Assembly (NCBI RefSeq): GCF_001273775.1
Contig: NZ_CP011801.1
Coordinates: 4,504,001-4,568,000, forward strand
Length of the DNA: 64,000 bases
Reading direction: 5' to 3'
Source of the DNA: Nitrospira moscoviensis
Lineage (GTDB): Bacteria; Nitrospirota; Nitrospiria; Nitrospirales; Nitrospiraceae
Below are positions 51,566-60,905 of this stretch, in pieces. Made by a program: the position numbers and the translations under genes. Every line of letters starts with the position of its first letter. Position 1 is the first letter of the stretch. The notes beneath the pieces are model-generated. The model had not been told where the DNA came from. It ran no database searches and worked only from the letters and a program-made list of their open reading frames with translations.

Positions 51566-53016
51566 CGGCCCTCGCCTTGCATGACGCGGACGTTTCGGAA
51601 CCGCGCATGGGCGGCCGGATGGGACATCCAGCCGGCTTGCCCCGGCTGGCCCTTGCCGCACGTGATGAAGCCGTAGCGCCGCCGGTAGCTGCGATCGGCC
51701 ACGCCGTCGCAGCTGTTCCAGAACTCCGGCGTGATCCCGTGATAAATGACGTCGCGGAGCATGTGAGTGCGTTTGCCGCGCTCGATCAGCCAGAACGCGT
51801 CGCCGCCGAACTGAAAGTTGTAGCGCCGCTGGTCGATGCTGTAGGACCCATGGCCTTCGATGTAAATGCCGCGCTCCACGTCGCCGATGAGTTCCTCGAG
51901 GGTCGCGGAGCCGGGCTCCAGGCCGATGTTGGCGATGCGGACGATCGGGACCGACCCCCAGCCGTCGGTGCGATTGGACCCGCGCGAGCGCGCCTCGCCG
52001 ATCTTCGGCGCGACTTCACGGTTGGTGCAGTAGCCGACGAAGATCCCGTCCCGGACGATGTCCCACTTCTGGCAGGCCACGCCGTCGTCGTCATAGCCGG
52101 TCGCCGCCAGTGTCTCCGGTTCCGTATTGTCGGCGACGAGATTGACATGCGGCGAGCCGTAACGGAAGTGGCCTCGCTTGTCGGGCGTCAGAAAACTGGT
52201 GCCGGCGTAATTCGCTTCGTAGCCCAACGCACGGTCGAGCTCGCTCGGGTGGCCGCAGGACTCGTGCATGGTGAGCGACAGATGCTCCGGGTCGAGCACC
52301 AGATCGTACAGACCGGGCGTCACCAGCGGCGCGCGGACCTTCTCCATCGCCTCCTCGGCGACGCGGGCCGCTTCGCGGAGGAAATCGGCGGACTCGATCA
52401 ATTCATACCCGGTGCGCAAGTGCGGCGTGTTGAAGCTCCGCGACGCAAACCGGCCCTCGTGGAGCGCCGTCGCCGTGCACTCGCCGTGACCCGCCAGCAG
52501 ATCGAATTCCAGACGGCTGCCTTCCGTCGACACGAAAAGTTTCCGGTCGCGCCGCGCCCACAGTGTCGCGCTGCTGCGTGCGATGCCCGCCTGCCGATGC
52601 AGCGCTTCCATCGTGCTGAGCAGCAGATCCGCTTTTTTCTCCAGCGGCACGCTGAACGGATCGATGCGGTAGGCCGTGACGACCCGGTCGCGATGGACCG
52701 GCTCCTCGGCCAACCGCACTTTTTCGATGACCACCGACGCCGAGCCCTTCGCGATCTCGACGGCCAAGTCGGCGACCCGCGGCACTTCTTCCAGCGAAAG
52801 GATGGAACTGGCGGCGAATCCCCATCCGCCGTGGTAGAGCACCCGAACCCCGAACCCCACATCTTCCGCATCGCGAACGGACGCGATGCGCCGGTCTTCG
52901 CCGCAGACCGTCTGCGTGGAGCCGTGCTGAATCCGGATGTCGCCGTACTCGGCGCCCGACGCGGCGATGCGCGTGAGCGCGAGTTCGGCGTATTCATCCC
53001 AAGAAGGAGCCGTCAT
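51562..53016 (-). CDS. tldD: TldD family metalloprotease, catalytic subunit
   Basis: A 484-residue protein carrying the TldD zinc motif HESCGH (H251, E252, H256; HExxxH) in LSLTMHESCGHPSELDRALG. Other conserved parts are SFLTPDKRGHFRYGSPHVNLVADNT, ATGYDDDGV and YCTNREVAPKIGEARSRGSNR. It is partnered with the downstream tldE. The frame is open upstream to 53307; the ATG at 53016 fits the family length. Substrates may include modified peptides; none is encoded nearby. Confidence 0.92.
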   Translation of the reverse strand: MTAPSWDEYAELALTRIAASGAEYGDIRIQHGSTQTVCGEDRRIASVRDAEDVGFGVRVLYHGGWGFAASSILSLEEVPRVADLAVEIAKGSASVVIEKVRLAEEPVHRDRVVTAYRIDPFSVPLEKKADLLLSTMEALHRQAGIARSSATLWARRDRKLFVSTEGSRLEFDLLAGHGECTATALHEGRFASRSFNTPHLRTGYELIESADFLREAARVAEEAMEKVRAPLVTPGLYDLVLDPEHLSLTMHESCGHPSELDRALGYEANYAGTSFLTPDKRGHFRYGSPHVNLVADNTEPETLAATGYDDDGVACQKWDIVRDGIFVGYCTNREVAPKIGEARSRGSNRTDGWGSVPIVRIANIGLEPGSATLEELIGDVERGIYIEGHGSYSIDQRRYNFQFGGDAFWLIERGKRTHMLRDVIYHGITPEFWNSCDGVADRSYRRRYGFITCGKGQPGQAGWMSHPAAHARFRNVRVMQGEGR

Positions 53017-53110
53017 CGTGTCGCGAAGTGATGGTAAGACCGACTGTCGAGTGACGTTAGTATAACAGGACGGGAGGCGGAACGGAGAGGGCAGCGAGCG
53101 AATGCGTCGC

Positions 53111-53788
53111 CTAAAACAATCCGGCGATGCCGGTGGAGATCTTCTCTTGAATGATCGGTGTCGCTTCCGGAATGTCCAAATCCTTCTGCCGCACGTGACC
53201 GACCATCCGCATCTGTTGCACCTTCGCGCCGCTCGACACGGAGGTTCCCGCCGGCTGACCGATCGCCTTGCCCAGTTTCCGATCGGTGATTTGCACGTCG
53301 GCGACACACAGATAGGTCACGCCTTCTTCCCTCGCGGGCGGCTGCATGCCGGGAAAGCCCATGCCGCCCATCCCCCGCATGCCGCTCATCTGCCGCATCA
53401 GCGCGCTCATGTCCGGCATGCCGGCCATGGGGTCGTCCGCCGGGGCCATCGGGGTTCCGCCGCTGCTGATGCCGGCGCCGGGACCGGCCTTCGCCACGCT
53501 TTCCGGCGTGACATCCTCTGCGGCCTTGTGGCAGTAGATCACCTTGGCTTGAATCCAATAGTTCGCCTGTTCCGGATCGCTCTTCAGTTGATAGCCTTTG
53601 GCGGTCAGCTTGGGCTCGATGCCGGTGAGCGACACTTGCTGGTTCTCGGAGGCATTGCGCAATTGGAGATAGGCCGTGCGATTCGTATTGGGATCGAGGA
53701 AGACGGTGTTGCTGTTCATGAGCCCCGAGCGGATGACATTGGAACAGCCGGTGACCAGCAGGAGCAGGAGCAACAGAAATAGATTCAT
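53111..53788 (-). CDS. TraT-like outer-membrane lipoprotein
   Basis: A 225-residue lipoprotein (LLLVTGC lipobox, Cys15) of the TraT complement-resistance family. NSNTVFLDPNTNRTAYLQLRNAS and LTAKGYQLKSDPEQANYWIQAKVIYC are the signature region. A Met/Gly-rich hydrophobic insert lies in the middle, like TraT transmembrane segments. TraT on conjugative plasmids gives surface exclusion and serum resistance; the chromosomal role is unknown. The start at ATG 53788 overlaps the upstream stop by one base. Confidence 0.83.
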   Translation of the reverse strand: MNLFLLLLLLLVTGCSNVIRSGLMNSNTVFLDPNTNRTAYLQLRNASENQQVSLTGIEPKLTAKGYQLKSDPEQANYWIQAKVIYCHKAAEDVTPESVAKAGPGAGISSGGTPMAPADDPMAGMPDMSALMRQMSGMRGMGGMGFPGMQPPAREEGVTYLCVADVQITDRKLGKAIGQPAGTSVSSGAKVQQMRMVGHVRQKDLDIPEATPIIQEKISTGIAGLF

Positions 53789-54498
53789 CAAAAGTTTCCT
53801 GCCACCGCCGCGCTGAGCTTCTGTTGCAGCAACGGCGTCGCTTCCTTCTCGTTCAGCTTCTTCTGATGCACGTCGGCAGCCAGTCTCGTCTGATACACGC
53901 CGGCTTGCTGCCCCGTTCCTGTCTTCATCCCGGCTGGAACGGGGGAGACGGCCTGTTCGGTGATTTGCACGTCGGCCACGCAGGCATAGTTCACGTCGTC
54001 CGGCATCTTGGGCCCGGACGACGAGCTGAACAGGCTCCCGACGGCGCTGCCGATCCCTTCGATCGCGCTCAAGCCCATGGAAGCAGCCGCTCCCGCCATG
54101 GCGCCCTGTGGTCCCGCCATGCTCGCCATGCCGGATAAACTCTGAAGTCCCCCCATCATCGATGAGCCGAATCCGCCCCCGTACCCGCTCGCCACGATGC
54201 TTTCAACCGGCATCTCCGGTTTCGTGATGTTGCAATACACGATGTTGGCCAGCACGACGTAATGCGCGGCGGCGGGATCCTCGACAATCTGATAGCCCTT
54301 GGCGATCAATCGCGCTCCCAAATCGTGGAACGAGACGTCTTGGTTGTCGGACGAGTTCCGGGTCTGGATGAACACGGTCTTCTGGTTGCTGGGCGGCAGG
54401 AAAAACGTGTTGCTCGTGATGAGATCCGTGTCTTTGATATTGCCGGCGTACGCCGTCAGCGGAAGGCTGAGGAGCAAGGACAAGACTGCAGCGCGCAT
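53788..54498 (-). CDS. TraT-like exported protein (paralogue, no lipobox)
   Basis: A 236-residue paralogue of the following gene. The signal peptide ends TAYA|GNIKD with no Cys, so it is not lipidated. SNTFFLPPSNQKTVFIQTRNSS and LIAKGYQIVEDPAAAHYVVLANIVYC are the TraT signature, and a long Gly/Ala/Met-rich insert lies in the middle. The C-terminal halves (ADVQIT, ATPLLQQKLSAAVAGNF against ATPIIQEKISTGIAGLF) align well with the downstream protein. The ATG at 54498 starts the signal peptide. Confidence 0.82.
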   Translation of the reverse strand: MRAAVLSLLLSLPLTAYAGNIKDTDLITSNTFFLPPSNQKTVFIQTRNSSDNQDVSFHDLGARLIAKGYQIVEDPAAAHYVVLANIVYCNITKPEMPVESIVASGYGGGFGSSMMGGLQSLSGMASMAGPQGAMAGAAASMGLSAIEGIGSAVGSLFSSSSGPKMPDDVNYACVADVQITEQAVSPVPAGMKTGTGQQAGVYQTRLAADVHQKKLNEKEATPLLQQKLSAAVAGNF

Positions 54499-54847
54499 CG
54501 TGGCCTCGCAAGCGGGACGGATTGTAGGCGACGACGACTGAAATAGCAACGGGCCGCTTCATAGCGGATGTTGGCAAACTATTTGGGACCTGCGGGAAAG
54601 CAGGACGGTGGAGGGTCTGAGACCTTTCCTGGAAGAGCCCGCTGGCTGTTCAAAAAGGCCTCATTCTCACCCGCCCACCCCGGCGCGCCAAGACGCGCCG
54701 CTCCGCATTTAGGCCTTGAGCGACGCGAGAACGCCGCGGGCGGCCTTTTTCAACAGCCTGCTAGACGGTGATTGAAGAATCCAGATCGGTCGGCTAGCAT
54801 GGCGGCCGTTCAGCCGCCTTGGGTGTCCCGCGAGGGAGGGGCCACCG
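54499..54847. other. 349-bp intergenic region with a palindromic repeat element
   Basis: It holds the promoter region of the TraT genes on the left and the MITE-like element at 54641-54765. Nothing else was recognised. The large lipoprotein gene begins at 54848. Confidence 0.6.
54641..54765. repeat. palindromic MITE-like element
   Basis: Terminal inverted repeats of 16 bp, one mismatch (54645-54660 and 54742-54757, GCTGTTCAAAAAGGCC type), flank about 80 bp that contains a perfect inner hairpin (CGGCGCG / CGCGCCG at 54681-54700). There is no ORF. Similar AGGCTGTTGAAAAAG-type termini are common in repeats of environmental genomes, so it is probably a dispersed element. Confidence 0.65.
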
Positions 54848-57025
54848 ATGCCATGCCGCACGCTCGTCGTCCTCTTTGTCCTGTGCCTCGCGTCAAGTTG
54901 TGGAGGCGACAAGCACCTGCCTTCGTCGAATCCGCCGGAGTACGATCCGAAGAAGGTCTACACCGGACCGGCTACGCCTCCCAGCGGCCCCCAGGCTGCG
55001 TCGATTGCCGAATCGATTGAACCGGGCCCACCGCCAATCCAATTACCTCCGCTCGAACCGGGGCCGAATGAAAAGGGTGCGTGGAAGACGGTGCCGGTCA
55101 AGCCGGAGTCGCTGCGAGTATTCAAAGGCGTCAAAGGCCCCTGTGAGGTCCTGTTGAGCCTCGTCCAAGGCCTCGGCAGCGGACAACTCTTTGCCGGCCC
55201 CGAAGGACAGGCGCTCAAGCAATCGCTGGGGTCACGGGCCGAGTCTGTTGCACGATCATTGGACCGGCAGTTGTTTGACAACTTCAAAGCACAGCTCGGC
55301 CCGAATGTCGCCGATTGTCCCTCGCCGGTGCCCGCGCGAAAGAGCAGCCTCGATGAGCCCATTCGCACACCGAGCCTTCTATTGGCCGGAGGACCATCCC
55401 AGGGGTCCTTTCAACTGGCGCAGGCAACGGCGCCGGGAGGAGAACGGGAGGGGTATACCGTCACGAAGGGCCAAGTAAACATGCCCATCCCTCCCGATGC
55501 GGTCGGCAGGAAAGTCCGGGAGTGGAGGGTCGAGGAAGGCGCTACGCCGGAAACAGCCGGCGACCGCAAGGGCTTCTCGCTCATCAATGGCGGCTATGCC
55601 AAGAAATGCCCCGCACCGGGCAAAGAAGGCGCCTACATTGTCGAAGGAGACTATGAATTTTCGCTGATCGTGGACCAGACGATCAACTATTCCAATACCG
55701 TTCGAACGGAGTACAACGCCCGAAGCATTCATGCCACTTTAAAAGGCCGCGTCGACGATGATGCCATGCTGCAATACGTCGACCTCGATGCGGCACTCGT
55801 GATCGCGCGTGGAGGAACGAATAGGCCGACCTCATTTGCGCATCAGCGCCAGCATGTCCGGTTCGTGCCCGATCGGCGGGCGGGGGGCATGCCGTCGGAG
55901 TTTTCCAATTGGTCGGTCTCGGAATGGGACTCTGCGCTGGCGGGTGAGGCGCAAAGTGACGCCATGAACACATTGCTGTTGGCCGTGACGATATTCTCGG
56001 GCCCGTTCTACCTGGCTGCGGAAGGGGAATGGACCACAGCCAATACTTGTGTCGAAATCATCTTCACCCCACCCACCAAAACCAAAAAGTTCGTCCCAAA
56101 CGAATCAACGCCGGTGAAGACGGAACTGCGGACCAAAAAGGAGCAGGCGTTCGTTCCGGCGAAATTCCAGGCGGCGAAAGAGCGGCCCAGGGAAGGCAAC
56201 GGTCGCGTGTCGCCGAGGGAGGATGAGTCGCAGCTCAATAGACCCGCGACGTTTACCTACCAGGCTCCGGCAACGAAAGTTCAGCACAGTGGATTCCGGG
56301 TCAGCGCCAAATCCCGCGCAGGCGTCGCGGAAGCGAAGGACGGAGAATGGGAATTGGCTCCTTCTGCTTATGTCCTTGAATTCAAGTCGCACATCGTTCA
56401 GGAGCCGATGAATTTCATGCATCCCCAATTCGGCATGCAATTGAGTTCGAACGGGTTCGATGCCCATGTCGAGGCCACCGTCCCGCTCCGGCGCAGGGAG
56501 GACGACGGCCAATGGGTGGGGGAAGGGGTCATGCGCTACGAGACTCGCACCACGACTCAGCCGGCTCAGTGCGAAATCCGCATCCAGGGCACCGGCACCA
56601 CCACCTTTCATGTGAACGGAGGCTCGATCAGCCTCGACCCCGAGCCGTTTGCCGTGAAACTCATTATTCTTCCCGGGCAAACGGAGGAAGTGGCCGAGAC
56701 CCATTGTACGAGCGGCAGTACACCGCCAAAGTTGAGGGAGTTGCTTGAGTCGCAAGGGGTCCAAGGCGGTGACGCGCATGTCGCTTCAAAAGGCGGGGGA
56801 TGGCGCGCGGCGTTCAACGTGACGCGCTTCAAGACATTCATATGGACGCAAGGCCGGCAAGGCTACGAGATCGGAGGCTGGACTCCGGTGGCCAATTCCG
56901 ATGTCGTGGCCAAAAAGAGGATGAAAGCCAACTGCGGCATGGTCATGAGCAGGTGCCAAGAAGAGACGACGCTCATCTTGAAACTGGCGGATGAGCCCGA
57001 TGCCGCCGCATCCCCGCCGAAATAA
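54848..57025 (+). CDS. large lipoprotein of unknown function
   Basis: A 725-residue lipoprotein: the signal peptide ends LASSC (Cys18), followed by a Pro-rich linker (to about residue 80). The middle and C-terminus are beta-rich with conserved-looking Cys (GPCEVLLSL, CPAPGKEGAY, TTTQPAQCEIRIQGTG, ETHC, NCGMVMSRCQEETTLILKL). No known domain was found. The gene stands alone between a repeat element and hpnR, without a strong ribosome site. Confidence 0.75.
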   Translation: MPCRTLVVLFVLCLASSCGGDKHLPSSNPPEYDPKKVYTGPATPPSGPQAASIAESIEPGPPPIQLPPLEPGPNEKGAWKTVPVKPESLRVFKGVKGPCEVLLSLVQGLGSGQLFAGPEGQALKQSLGSRAESVARSLDRQLFDNFKAQLGPNVADCPSPVPARKSSLDEPIRTPSLLLAGGPSQGSFQLAQATAPGGEREGYTVTKGQVNMPIPPDAVGRKVREWRVEEGATPETAGDRKGFSLINGGYAKKCPAPGKEGAYIVEGDYEFSLIVDQTINYSNTVRTEYNARSIHATLKGRVDDDAMLQYVDLDAALVIARGGTNRPTSFAHQRQHVRFVPDRRAGGMPSEFSNWSVSEWDSALAGEAQSDAMNTLLLAVTIFSGPFYLAAEGEWTTANTCVEIIFTPPTKTKKFVPNESTPVKTELRTKKEQAFVPAKFQAAKERPREGNGRVSPREDESQLNRPATFTYQAPATKVQHSGFRVSAKSRAGVAEAKDGEWELAPSAYVLEFKSHIVQEPMNFMHPQFGMQLSSNGFDAHVEATVPLRRREDDGQWVGEGVMRYETRTTTQPAQCEIRIQGTGTTTFHVNGGSISLDPEPFAVKLIILPGQTEEVAETHCTSGSTPPKLRELLESQGVQGGDAHVASKGGGWRAAFNVTRFKTFIWTQGRQGYEIGGWTPVANSDVVAKKRMKANCGMVMSRCQEETTLILKLADEPDAAASPPK

Positions 57026-57055
57026 GGCGCCCCGAGCGTTTCAAGACCGGTCGCG

Positions 57056-58600
57056 TTACACCGCGGTGCCCATGCGCGACGCGTCGACGAACTGTTCCGT
57101 TGCATCGTCGATGGCGCGGCTGTGTCGGCCTTTCGCGGGCAAGATGAACAGCTCCTTCCCCTTCACTTTGCCGTTGTGCCGCGGCGGCAACGTCATCTCA
57201 TACACGACCGGGCGGCGGTGATCGGCCATTTGCAGCGCGGGATTGTAGACGCTGTTGAACTTCCACAGCATCTTCACGAAGTTCGTTTGCCCGCGCAGGA
57301 GATGCCCCGCCGCGATCTTGGCGGTGCTTTTGAGCGCGGTCCAGCCGAGATGCTTTTTGTTGAGGATCTGCTGCGTCTTGACCAACTCCGCATAGAACTC
57401 CGGAAGCGGGAGCGTCGTCGGTAGAACGGCGTGCTGAATATCATAGAGCCGATAATCGCGCGTTTGAAACGGCCTGGTCTCCGTGTGCCAGCTTTCCGTG
57501 CCTGGATAGGGCGTGTTCACGCTGATATTCACAATCTCCGGAATCTCGAGGCACCACTGGCGCACGACCTCGAAGCGCTGCCGGTCCCACGAGGGATCGG
57601 CGATCAGATTGATGGCGACGGTGATGCCCATCGACCGCGCATATTTCAGCGCTTCGAAATTGCGGCCCAGTGAAATGCGCTTGCGGTGCATTTTCAGCCC
57701 GGCTTCGTCGATGGCTTCCACGCCGAGAAACATGTATTGGAGGCCCAGCTTTTTCCAGAACTGGAACACCTCTTTGTTGCGGAGCAGCACGTCGCCGCGT
57801 GTTTCGAGATAGTACTCTTTCTTGATGCCCTTTCTTGCGATGGCGTCGCCGATCGCCATCCCATGCTGGGCTTGGATGAACGCGACGTCATCGACGATGA
57901 AAATCCCCGGTTCGGTCGTCCGCTGAAGATCCTCCACCGCTTTCTCCGGTGTCACGACCCGGTAGCTGCGCCCGTAAAACGTCCAGGCGCTGCAAAAGGA
58001 GCAGTCCCACGGACATCCCCGGGCGAATTCGATCGAGGCGCAGGGGTCCAGCACGCCGATGAAGTACTTGCGCCGATGGCGGAGGAGGTCGCGCGCGGGG
58101 CGCAGATCGTCGAGGCTGTGGACGGTTTGCGCGGGCGGACCCTCGCCGGCCGCCGTGGCGGCACCCGGCACGCGATGGACGGACGCCCGATCCGCTTCTA
58201 CGGCGCGTAGAAGCGCCGCGATGCTTGCTTCACCTTCGCCCTTCAGCACGCAGTCGATGGCGCCTTCGCCGTGGTCGAGGAATTCTTTCGCGACGAATGA
58301 TGCGCTGTGTCCGCCGACGGCAATGAACGTATCCGGATGGCGGCTCTTGGTCACCTTGGCGAGATCGACGAGCTCCGGCACGTTGGCCAAATAGTTACAG
58401 GAAAGGAGCACGACGTCGGGATCCCACTCATGGATCATACGCAGATAGTCACGATGCCCTTCCACTTGCAGGTCCAACAGACGCACGTCATGGCCGGCTC
58501 TCCGCGCGGCTTCCGCGACGAGCTCCAGCCCGAGCGGCTCCAAGCGCAGGTAGATTTTGGTGTACATCAACGGCCCTGGATGGACGGCGAGGACTTTCAT
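57056..58600 (-). CDS. hpnR: hopanoid C-3 methylase (B12-binding radical SAM)
   Basis: A 514-residue class B radical SAM methylase. The N-terminal cobalamin-binding domain starts MKVLAVHPGPLMYTKIYLRL and includes VGGHSASFVAKEF. The radical SAM cluster motif is C196-x3-C200-x2-C203 in RGCPWDCSFC. SAWTFYGRSYR, YYLETRGDVLLRNKEVF, MFLGVEAIDEAGL and NISVNTPYPGTESWHTE match HpnR closely from memory. It adds a methyl at C-3 of hopanoid ring A. GGAGGGTCCG precedes the ATG at 58600. No other hopanoid gene lies in the window. Confidence 0.85.
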   Translation of the reverse strand: MKVLAVHPGPLMYTKIYLRLEPLGLELVAEAARRAGHDVRLLDLQVEGHRDYLRMIHEWDPDVVLLSCNYLANVPELVDLAKVTKSRHPDTFIAVGGHSASFVAKEFLDHGEGAIDCVLKGEGEASIAALLRAVEADRASVHRVPGAATAAGEGPPAQTVHSLDDLRPARDLLRHRRKYFIGVLDPCASIEFARGCPWDCSFCSAWTFYGRSYRVVTPEKAVEDLQRTTEPGIFIVDDVAFIQAQHGMAIGDAIARKGIKKEYYLETRGDVLLRNKEVFQFWKKLGLQYMFLGVEAIDEAGLKMHRKRISLGRNFEALKYARSMGITVAINLIADPSWDRQRFEVVRQWCLEIPEIVNISVNTPYPGTESWHTETRPFQTRDYRLYDIQHAVLPTTLPLPEFYAELVKTQQILNKKHLGWTALKSTAKIAAGHLLRGQTNFVKMLWKFNSVYNPALQMADHRRPVVYEMTLPPRHNGKVKGKELFILPAKGRHSRAIDDATEQFVDASRMGTAV

Positions 58601-58716
58601 CGGACCCTCCGCGATAGGTTCCCCCCGATGCTGGCAGAGTGCGTAGACGGCGATCAATCTTTTCTTCACCGGCCCAAAGAAAGTTTTGCATCGCCCCTGG
58701 GCCGTGCCGTACGATA

Positions 58717-59031
58717 ATGGCCCTCGTGTCTTTCATCGAACGCACGCCGCGGCAGCGCCTTATCGAGCTGTTGACCGGGACCAGGCTCGCGAGCCACCAG
58801 CTGGCGCAGATGCTCGGCATCCCCGAGCGCCACGTCGAAGACCATCTGATCCACGTCGCCAAAACGCTGGCCCGCGATCCCGCCCGGCGCTTTGTCCTTG
58901 AACCGTCCAGCTGCCCGGACTGCGGGTACGTCTTCCGCGACCGCCGGAAACTCACGCGGCCGAGCCGCTGCCCGCGATGCAAGGGCGAACAGATCACTTC
59001 GCCGAGATACGGCATCGACCCTTCTCCGTAG
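58717..59031 (+). CDS. HTH / zinc-ribbon transcriptional regulator
   Basis: A 104-residue protein. The N-terminal part (RQRLIELLTGTRLASHQLAQMLGIPERHVEDHLIHVAKTL) is a winged-helix-like HTH. The C-terminal part is a zinc ribbon with CPDCGYVF and CPRCKGEQI (two CxxC). Such proteins are DNA-binding regulators of an archaeal/bacterial type with a rubredoxin-like knuckle. The gene is divergent from hpnR across 116 bp and might control it. Confidence 0.83.
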   Translation: MALVSFIERTPRQRLIELLTGTRLASHQLAQMLGIPERHVEDHLIHVAKTLARDPARRFVLEPSSCPDCGYVFRDRRKLTRPSRCPRCKGEQITSPRYGIDPSP

Positions 59032-59127
59032 CGCTCATCGCGCCGGCTTCTTGCAATTTCCTTTGGCGCTCCTCATCGATCCACTACAGTGAAGCCTCGG
59101 ACTCGACCAAGTGACCGAGGACAATGC

Positions 59128-60687
59128 ATGCCGGTTCATTGGCAGGACATTCACCGGGATCTCTTCCCCTCCTTCGTCGTGTTTCTCGTGGCCTTGCCCC
59201 TCTGTATGGGGATCGCCGTCGCGTCCGGGGCTCCCCCTGGCGCCGGCATCATGACGGGCATCATCGGCGGCCTGGTGGTGGGTTGGCTGGCCGGCTGCCC
59301 GCTGCAAGTCAGCGGACCGGCGGCCGGCTTGACGGTGATCGTCTGGGAGCTGATTCAGACGCACGGCTTCGAGGGATTGGGCGTGATCGTCTTGGCGGCC
59401 GGACTGATCCAGTTGCTCGCGGCGTGGCTGCAGTGCGGGCAGTGGTTCAGGGCGGTCTCGCCGGCCGTCGTGCACGGCATGCTGGCCGGCATCGGCGCGC
59501 TCATCTTCGCGAGTCAATTCCATATCATGATCGACGACGCGCCGAAGGGCGGCGGCCTGGCGAATATCGCGACGCTCCCGGGCGCCGTGTTGAAGGGGCT
59601 CCTTCCGGATTCGGACGTGCCCACCAGCCATCAGGAAGCGGCCTGGCTTGGAATACTGACCATCGCCTGCATCGTCGTGTGGACCACCTTCGTCAAAGGC
59701 CGCTGGAAAGTGCTGCCGGGCGTGCTGCTCGGCGTGAGCGCCTCGACCTTGGTCGCGACCGTCTTCGATCTGCCGGTGAGCCATGTGGTCGTGAAGGACA
59801 ATCTGTTCTGGGTGCTGCATGTACCGACTACCGAACAACTGGCCCATCTGTTGGACACCACCGTGCTGGCCGAAGCGTTCGGGCTGGCGTTCATCGCCAG
59901 TGTGGAAACGCTGCTGTCGGCCACGGCGGTCGATCAACTCCACACGGGTCCGCGCACGAGATATAACCGTGAGCTGGCCGCGCAGGGCGTGGGCAATACG
60001 CTCTGCGGGCTGCTGGGCGTGCTGCCGATGACGGGCGTGATCGTGCGGAGCGCGGCGAACGTCGAAGCGGGCGCGCGGAGCCGCTTCTCGGCCATCTTGC
60101 ATGGAGGGTGGCTGCTGCTGTTCGTCGCGCTGCTGCCGTTCGCCCTCCGTCTCATTCCGACGGCCAGTTTGGGAGCGGTGCTGGTCTATACCGGCTACAA
60201 GCTGATGGACTTCGACATCGTGCGCGATCTGCGCCGCCACGGGCGGAGCGAAGTGCTGATCTTCCTGACCACCATGGGGACGATCGTCTGCACCAATCTC
60301 CTGACCGGCGTGCTCGTGGGCCTGTGCCTGGCGACCGCCAAGCTGCTCTATACCACTCAGAATCTCGAAACCCAGTTTGCGCATGATCCGGACAGCGGAC
60401 GGTTCACCTTGCACCTGCGCGGCATTGCCACCTTCGTCAGCCTTCCGCGGCTGGCGGCGGCGCTGGAATCCGTGCCGCCCTCCGCGGACCTGCATGTCCG
60501 GTTCGAGTCGCTGCGCCATATCGACCATGCCTGCCTGCATTTGATCGAGAATTGGATGTGGCAACACTCGACGACGCGTGGCAAAGTCACCGTCGACTGG
60601 GATAAGTTATGCGGTCTGTCCTATCAGACCAGACAGGCGCCTCGAGCGAAAACCCGGTGGCAACGGTGGCTGCAGGAGGGGGGATGA
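59128..60687 (+). CDS. SulP family inorganic anion transporter
   Basis: A 519-residue SLC26/SulP transporter. It has 12-14 helices; the early segment PLCMGIAVASGAPPGAGIMTGIIGG and QVSGPAAGLTVIV are family motifs. The C-terminal cytoplasmic part (about 430-519) is a short STAS-like domain (HVRFESLRHIDHACLHLIENW). It may carry sulfate or bicarbonate; the substrate is not certain. GAGG lies 7 nt before the ATG at 59128, and the frame from 59089 is a less likely start. It is coupled to a small lipoprotein gene. Confidence 0.92.
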   Translation: MPVHWQDIHRDLFPSFVVFLVALPLCMGIAVASGAPPGAGIMTGIIGGLVVGWLAGCPLQVSGPAAGLTVIVWELIQTHGFEGLGVIVLAAGLIQLLAAWLQCGQWFRAVSPAVVHGMLAGIGALIFASQFHIMIDDAPKGGGLANIATLPGAVLKGLLPDSDVPTSHQEAAWLGILTIACIVVWTTFVKGRWKVLPGVLLGVSASTLVATVFDLPVSHVVVKDNLFWVLHVPTTEQLAHLLDTTVLAEAFGLAFIASVETLLSATAVDQLHTGPRTRYNRELAAQGVGNTLCGLLGVLPMTGVIVRSAANVEAGARSRFSAILHGGWLLLFVALLPFALRLIPTASLGAVLVYTGYKLMDFDIVRDLRRHGRSEVLIFLTTMGTIVCTNLLTGVLVGLCLATAKLLYTTQNLETQFAHDPDSGRFTLHLRGIATFVSLPRLAAALESVPPSADLHVRFESLRHIDHACLHLIENWMWQHSTTRGKVTVDWDKLCGLSYQTRQAPRAKTRWQRWLQEGG

Positions 60688-60905
60688 TGACGCGGTGGCT
60701 TTCCACGATGTATCTGGCCGGCTCCCTGCTCCTCGCCGGCTGCAGCGGGGACAAGGCCAAGGAGTTGCTGGAGACGGCCCAATTTGAAGAGCGGCAGATG
60801 AATCTGCCTCACGCGAAGCAGCTCTACGAAGACCTGATCCGCCTTTATCCCTCCAGCAAGGAGGCGGAGACGGCGAGAGCGAGACTCGCCGCGCTCAATC
60901 GCTGA
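60684..60905 (+). CDS. small lipoprotein with a TPR-like helix pair
   Basis: A 73-residue lipoprotein: the signal peptide ends LLLAGC, and the mature part (ELLETAQFEERQMNLPHAKQLYEDLIRLYPSSKEAETARARLAAL) is one TPR/BamD-like hairpin. ATG 60684 or 60687 follows GGAGGGGGG and overlaps the SulP stop, so both are translated together. It may bind a partner at the inner-membrane surface or in the periplasm. Confidence 0.78.
   Translation: MMTRWLSTMYLAGSLLLAGCSGDKAKELLETAQFEERQMNLPHAKQLYEDLIRLYPSSKEAETARARLAALNR

Noticed and set aside
59035..60567. 510-codon minus-strand frame opposite the SulP gene
   Set aside because: Antisense shadow of a clear transporter gene.
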